Positions 29,611 to 32,113 of a stretch of DNA of 32,113 nt are shown one piece after another. The number at the start of each line of letters is the position of its first letter. The first letter of the stretch is position 1. Source of the stretch: CAZKCI01 sp964584165 (GTDB lineage Bacteria > Auribacterota > Erginobacteria > Erginobacterales > CAZKCI01). The DNA lies in the NCBI GenBank assembly GCA_964584165.1, contig CAZOYW010000036.1, forward strand, positions 1-32,113. Reading direction: 5' to 3'. The notes beneath the pieces were generated by a model, which saw only the letters and a list, made by a program, of their open reading frames with translations, searched no databases and was not told the DNA's origin. Made by a program: the position numbers and the translations under genes.

Positions 29611-31851
29611 TGCCTTGTTGCCGGAGGCATTCCCGGAAGTTCGAAACAAGTTTATCGAAAGCGAGTTCAAGACCACCGAGACCGAGCTCATCGCCATCGC
29701 CGCCCCCGCCACCACCGGGTTCAGGAGAAAGCCGGTCAGGGGGTAGAGGGCGCCGGCGGCCAGCGGGATCGCGATCGCGTTGTAGGCGAAGGCCCAGAAG
29801 AGGTTCAAACGGATTTTGCGCATCGCGAAGCGGGCGAGGCGGATCGCCGCGACGACGCCGCCGAGATCGTCCCCGACCAGGACGATCCCGCCCGCCTCGA
29901 TCGCGATGTCGGTCCCCGCCCCAAGCGCGATCCCGAGGTCGGCCTGGGCCAGGGCCGGCGCGTCGTTGATCCCGTCGCCGACCATCGCCGTCCGCTTCCC
30001 CGCGGACTGGAAGCGTCCGACCGCCGCCGCCTTGTCGCCCGGGAGGACCTCGGCCAGGACCGTCTCGATCCCGAGGGCGGCGGCGACCGCCCCCGCGGTC
30101 CTCGGGTTATCGCCGGTGAGCATGGCCACCTCGATCCCCATCCCCTTCAGCTCCCGCACCGCCCGTCGCGCCGACGGCTTGGGGTCGTCGCCGACGGCGA
30201 TCGCCCCCCGGAAACCACCCGGCCCGGCGAGGAGGAGCACCGTCCGCCCCTCCTCCTCCCAGGCGCGCAGTCGCGCCTCCGCCGCGCCGGGGTCGGCGCC
30301 GATCTCCGCCAGCAGGCGGCGGTTGCCGAGGTAGTGGGTCGTCCCGCCGAAGTCACCCCGCACGCCCCGGCCGGGCAGGGCGGAGAAATTTTCCGGGACC
30401 GGAACGGGGACGCCCTCGGCCTCCGCCTTCCGGAGGATCGCCCGCCCGAGGGGGTGCTCGGAGAACCTCTCCAGGCCCGCCGCCCGGGAGAGGACCTCCC
30501 GCTCGGAGGTCCCGGCGGAAAGGACCCCGGTCACCTCCATCTTTCCCCGGGTCAGGGTCCCCGTCTTGTCGAAGACGGCGAGGGCGATCGTCTCCGCCGC
30601 CTGGAGGGAGGCGGCGTTCCGGATCAGGATCCCCCGGCGGGCGGCCATCCCCGTCGCCACCATCACCCCGGTCGGCGTGGCGAGCCCCAGCGCGCAGGGG
30701 CAGGCGACGATCAGGACGGAGATGGCGGCGGAAAGGGCGAAGCCGAGGGGGCGGCCCAGGAGGATCCAGGCGGCGAAGGCGGCGAGCGCGACGGCGCCGA
30801 CCGCGGGGACGAAGACGGCGGCGACCCGGTCGGCCAGATCCTGGACGGGCGCCTTCGATCCCTGGGCTTCCTCCACCAGCTGGATGATCCGGGCCAGGGT
30901 CGTCTCCTTCCCCACCCGGGAGGCCGTGAAGACGAAGGCGCCGTGGAGGTTGATCGTCCCCCCCGTCACCGCGCTCCCCGGCTCCTTCTCGGCCGGGAGG
31001 GGCTCACCGGTGAGCATCGACTCGTCCACGTCCGAGCGTCCTGCGGCCACCGTCCCGTCCACGGGGATCCGCTCACCCGGGCGGACGGCGAGGCGGTCCC
31101 CGACCGCCACCTCGGAGATCGGGATCTCCGCCTCCTTAGCGCCCCGGACGACCCGGGCCACGGCGGGCTGGAGGCGGGCGAGGCCGGCGATCGCCGCTCC
31201 CGCTCGGCCGCGCGCCAGGGACTCCAGGTACTTCCCCAGGAGGATGAAAGCGATGAGGCCGCCCGCGACCTCGTAGTAGAGATGGTCGGCGGGCGATCCC
31301 GGGCCGGAGCGGAGGATGAGGGCGGTGGCGCGGAGGCTGTAGAGGAAGGCCGCGCCCGTGCCCAGGGCGACCAGCGTGTCCATGGTCGCCGTGCGCGACC
31401 TAAGGAGCGCGCGAACGCCCCGGGTGTAGAAGCCGCCGCCGGCGGCGAGGATGGGGAGGGTGAGCGCAAGCTCCAGGAGGGCGAGCCAGCGGCCGTCGGC
31501 GATGAAGCGGGGGAGGCCCATATGCGGCCCCATGGCCAGGACGAGGAGGGGGAGGGCGAAGGCGGCGGCGAAGAAAAAACGGGAGCGGAAGCCGCGGACC
31601 TCCTCCTCCCGGGCCCGGATGGCCTCCTCCGGTATCGTCGCCGCCGGGTCGAGGGCGGAGTAGCCGGCGGCGGCGACCGCCGAACGGAAGGCGGGGAAAC
31701 CGACGCGGGCGGGATCGAAATCGACCCAGGCCTTTCCCGCGGCGAAGCTGACGCGGGCGGAGCGAACGCCGGGGAGCCGGCGCAGACTCTTCTCGACATT
31801 GGCGGCGCAGGACGCGCAGTGCATCCCGTGGATGGCGAAGGAGAGGGTCAT
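29608..31851 (-). CDS. copA: Copper-translocating P1B-type ATPase
   Basis: A 747-aa inner-membrane Cu+ export pump. One N-terminal heavy-metal-associated domain with GMHCASC (9-15) is followed by the transmembrane core. The actuator loop TGE is at 281-283, the intramembrane CPC metal site at 384-386, the phosphorylation motif DKTGT at 428-432, the nucleotide-binding SEHPLG at 464-469 and GDGIND at 625-630. The C-terminal YN and MSSVSVVLNS of the P1B-1 (copper) subgroup are present. It is complete and ordinary in length. It stands divergent from the glutamine synthetase gene. No CueR/CsoR operator or copper chaperone gene was seen nearby. The ribosome site before MTLSFAIHG is weak. Confidence 0.96.
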   Translation of the reverse strand: MTLSFAIHGMHCASCAANVEKSLRRLPGVRSARVSFAAGKAWVDFDPARVGFPAFRSAVAAAGYSALDPAATIPEEAIRAREEEVRGFRSRFFFAAAFALPLLVLAMGPHMGLPRFIADGRWLALLELALTLPILAAGGGFYTRGVRALLRSRTATMDTLVALGTGAAFLYSLRATALILRSGPGSPADHLYYEVAGGLIAFILLGKYLESLARGRAGAAIAGLARLQPAVARVVRGAKEAEIPISEVAVGDRLAVRPGERIPVDGTVAAGRSDVDESMLTGEPLPAEKEPGSAVTGGTINLHGAFVFTASRVGKETTLARIIQLVEEAQGSKAPVQDLADRVAAVFVPAVGAVALAAFAAWILLGRPLGFALSAAISVLIVACPCALGLATPTGVMVATGMAARRGILIRNAASLQAAETIALAVFDKTGTLTRGKMEVTGVLSAGTSEREVLSRAAGLERFSEHPLGRAILRKAEAEGVPVPVPENFSALPGRGVRGDFGGTTHYLGNRRLLAEIGADPGAAEARLRAWEEEGRTVLLLAGPGGFRGAIAVGDDPKPSARRAVRELKGMGIEVAMLTGDNPRTAGAVAAALGIETVLAEVLPGDKAAAVGRFQSAGKRTAMVGDGINDAPALAQADLGIALGAGTDIAIEAGGIVLVGDDLGGVVAAIRLARFAMRKIRLNLFWAFAYNAIAIPLAAGALYPLTGFLLNPVVAGAAMAMSSVSVVLNSLSINLFRTSGNASGNKA

Positions 31852-31894
31852 GTCTCATTGGCCATTTATCATTTTTCGACGCTTTTCCCGGTGT

Positions 31895-31900
31895 TATACT
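31895..31900 (+). promoter_or_regulatory. -10 box of the glutamine synthetase gene
   Basis: TATACT lies in the AT-richer part of the copA-glnA divergent region. It would start RNA near 31907, giving a leader of about 104 nt that contains the 9-nt tandem repeat. The -35 is poor (tttttc). Confidence 0.45.
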
Positions 31901-31955
31901 GTTCCGAAGCGGCCGTCGGAGGCAACCGAAAAGCGGCCGGGCCGATCCGGCCAGT

Positions 31956-32000
31956 GGGACGGGTCGGACCGGTCCGACTGGTCCGACCGGTCGGACGACA
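31956..32000. repeat. 9-nt tandem repeat, copy 2, with two adjoining 16-bp palindromes
   Basis: Units gggacgggt, cggaccggt, ccgactggt, ccgaccggt, cggacgaca. Inside them are two perfect 16-bp palindromes, 31963-31978 and 31981-31996, separated by 2 nt. The block sits directly before the GGAGG of the glutamine synthetase gene, probably in its 5' leader. Confidence 0.65.
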
Positions 32001-32010
32001 GGAGGCAGAA

Positions 32011-32113
32011 ATGAGCGATCTTAGGAAAGACATACTCGCCACGGTCAAGGAGCGGAGGATCCGCCACATCCAGCTCTGGTTCACGGACATCCTGGGGAGG
32101 CTCAAGTCCTCGG
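32011..32113 (+). CDS. glnA: Glutamine synthetase family protein (N-terminus only; runs off the window)
   Basis: Only 34 codons are inside the window. MSDLRKDILATVKERRIRHI followed by QLWFTDILGRLKSS matches the N-terminal beta-grasp region of glutamine synthetases, where (F)I(Q/R)LWFTDI.G.LKS is highly conserved. The ATG follows GGAGGC at a good distance. The enzyme would make glutamine from glutamate and ammonia. Whether it is GSI-alpha, GSI-beta or a glutamine-synthetase-like ligase cannot be decided from this part. Confidence 0.85.
   Translation, partial: MSDLRKDILATVKERRIRHIQLWFTDILGRLKSS

Overview
The window is 32 kb of dense, GC-rich (about two-thirds G+C by eye) bacterial chromosome. 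Lipoproteins with lipoboxes, an outer-membrane beta-barrel ending in Phe and an AsmA-like protein point to a diderm. Secreted proteins with PT-rich linkers and tandem 'DYDGDG...GLWSVRD.TR.YFG' units resemble those of uncultured PVC-type or candidate-phylum lineages (Omnitrophota/Auribacterota-like). That placement is an impression from memory and is not proven here. No rRNA, tRNA, CRISPR array or prophage was seen.

Layout. 1-60: terminators of a gene lying to the left. 110-3637 (minus): a compact operon of a C39-like peptidase lipoprotein, a BrkB/YihY membrane protein and an erythromycin-esterase-like lipoprotein. 3927-6539: glucose-6-phosphate dehydrogenase (plus) facing short-form 6-phosphogluconate dehydrogenase (minus), the oxidative pentose-phosphate pair. 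6584-7162: small outer-membrane barrel. 7201-7332: orphan coding remnant. 7320-10839: two divergent secreted proteins, one Kelch-type and one SBBP-type, that end in the same 40-residue repeat. 10805-14124: small lipoprotein, MscL with a zinc-ribbon tail, AsmA-like protein, helical lipoprotein. 14276-16419: two tandem paralogous predicted nucleotidyltransferases. 16595-17839: glutamate dehydrogenase. 17906-18729: EF-hand lipoprotein and a flavodoxin-like protein. 18808-20922: third carrier of the 40-residue repeat, with PPC-like and degenerate cupredoxin domains. 21306-22013: HhH-GPD DNA glycosylase. 21992-23181: a Y1 (REP-associated) transposase gene bracketed by two copies of one 51-nt palindrome. 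23187-26116: ZIP metal transporter and transketolase. 26322-29488: FAD-linked D-lactate/glycolate dehydrogenase-like protein and a LarA-family lactate racemase. 29608-31851: copper P-type ATPase. 32011-end: start of a glutamine synthetase.

Physiology. zwf, gnd and tkt supply NADPH and pentoses. gdhA and the glutamine synthetase handle ammonia. The larA/FAD-dehydrogenase pair suggests use of both lactate isomers. CopA and ZIP handle metals, and MscL handles osmotic shock.

The most notable patterns are: (i) one 40-aa tandem module attached to three unrelated N-terminal architectures; (ii) long, near-perfect palindromes at gene 3' ends that carry the genes' stop codons, one pair bracketing a Y1 transposase and one that mirrors the last codons of its gene; (iii) a tandem nucleotidyltransferase pair of a type I associate with archaea; (iv) several small intergenic repeat families, including a hairpin with compensatory base changes and 9-nt and 10-nt periodic repeats.
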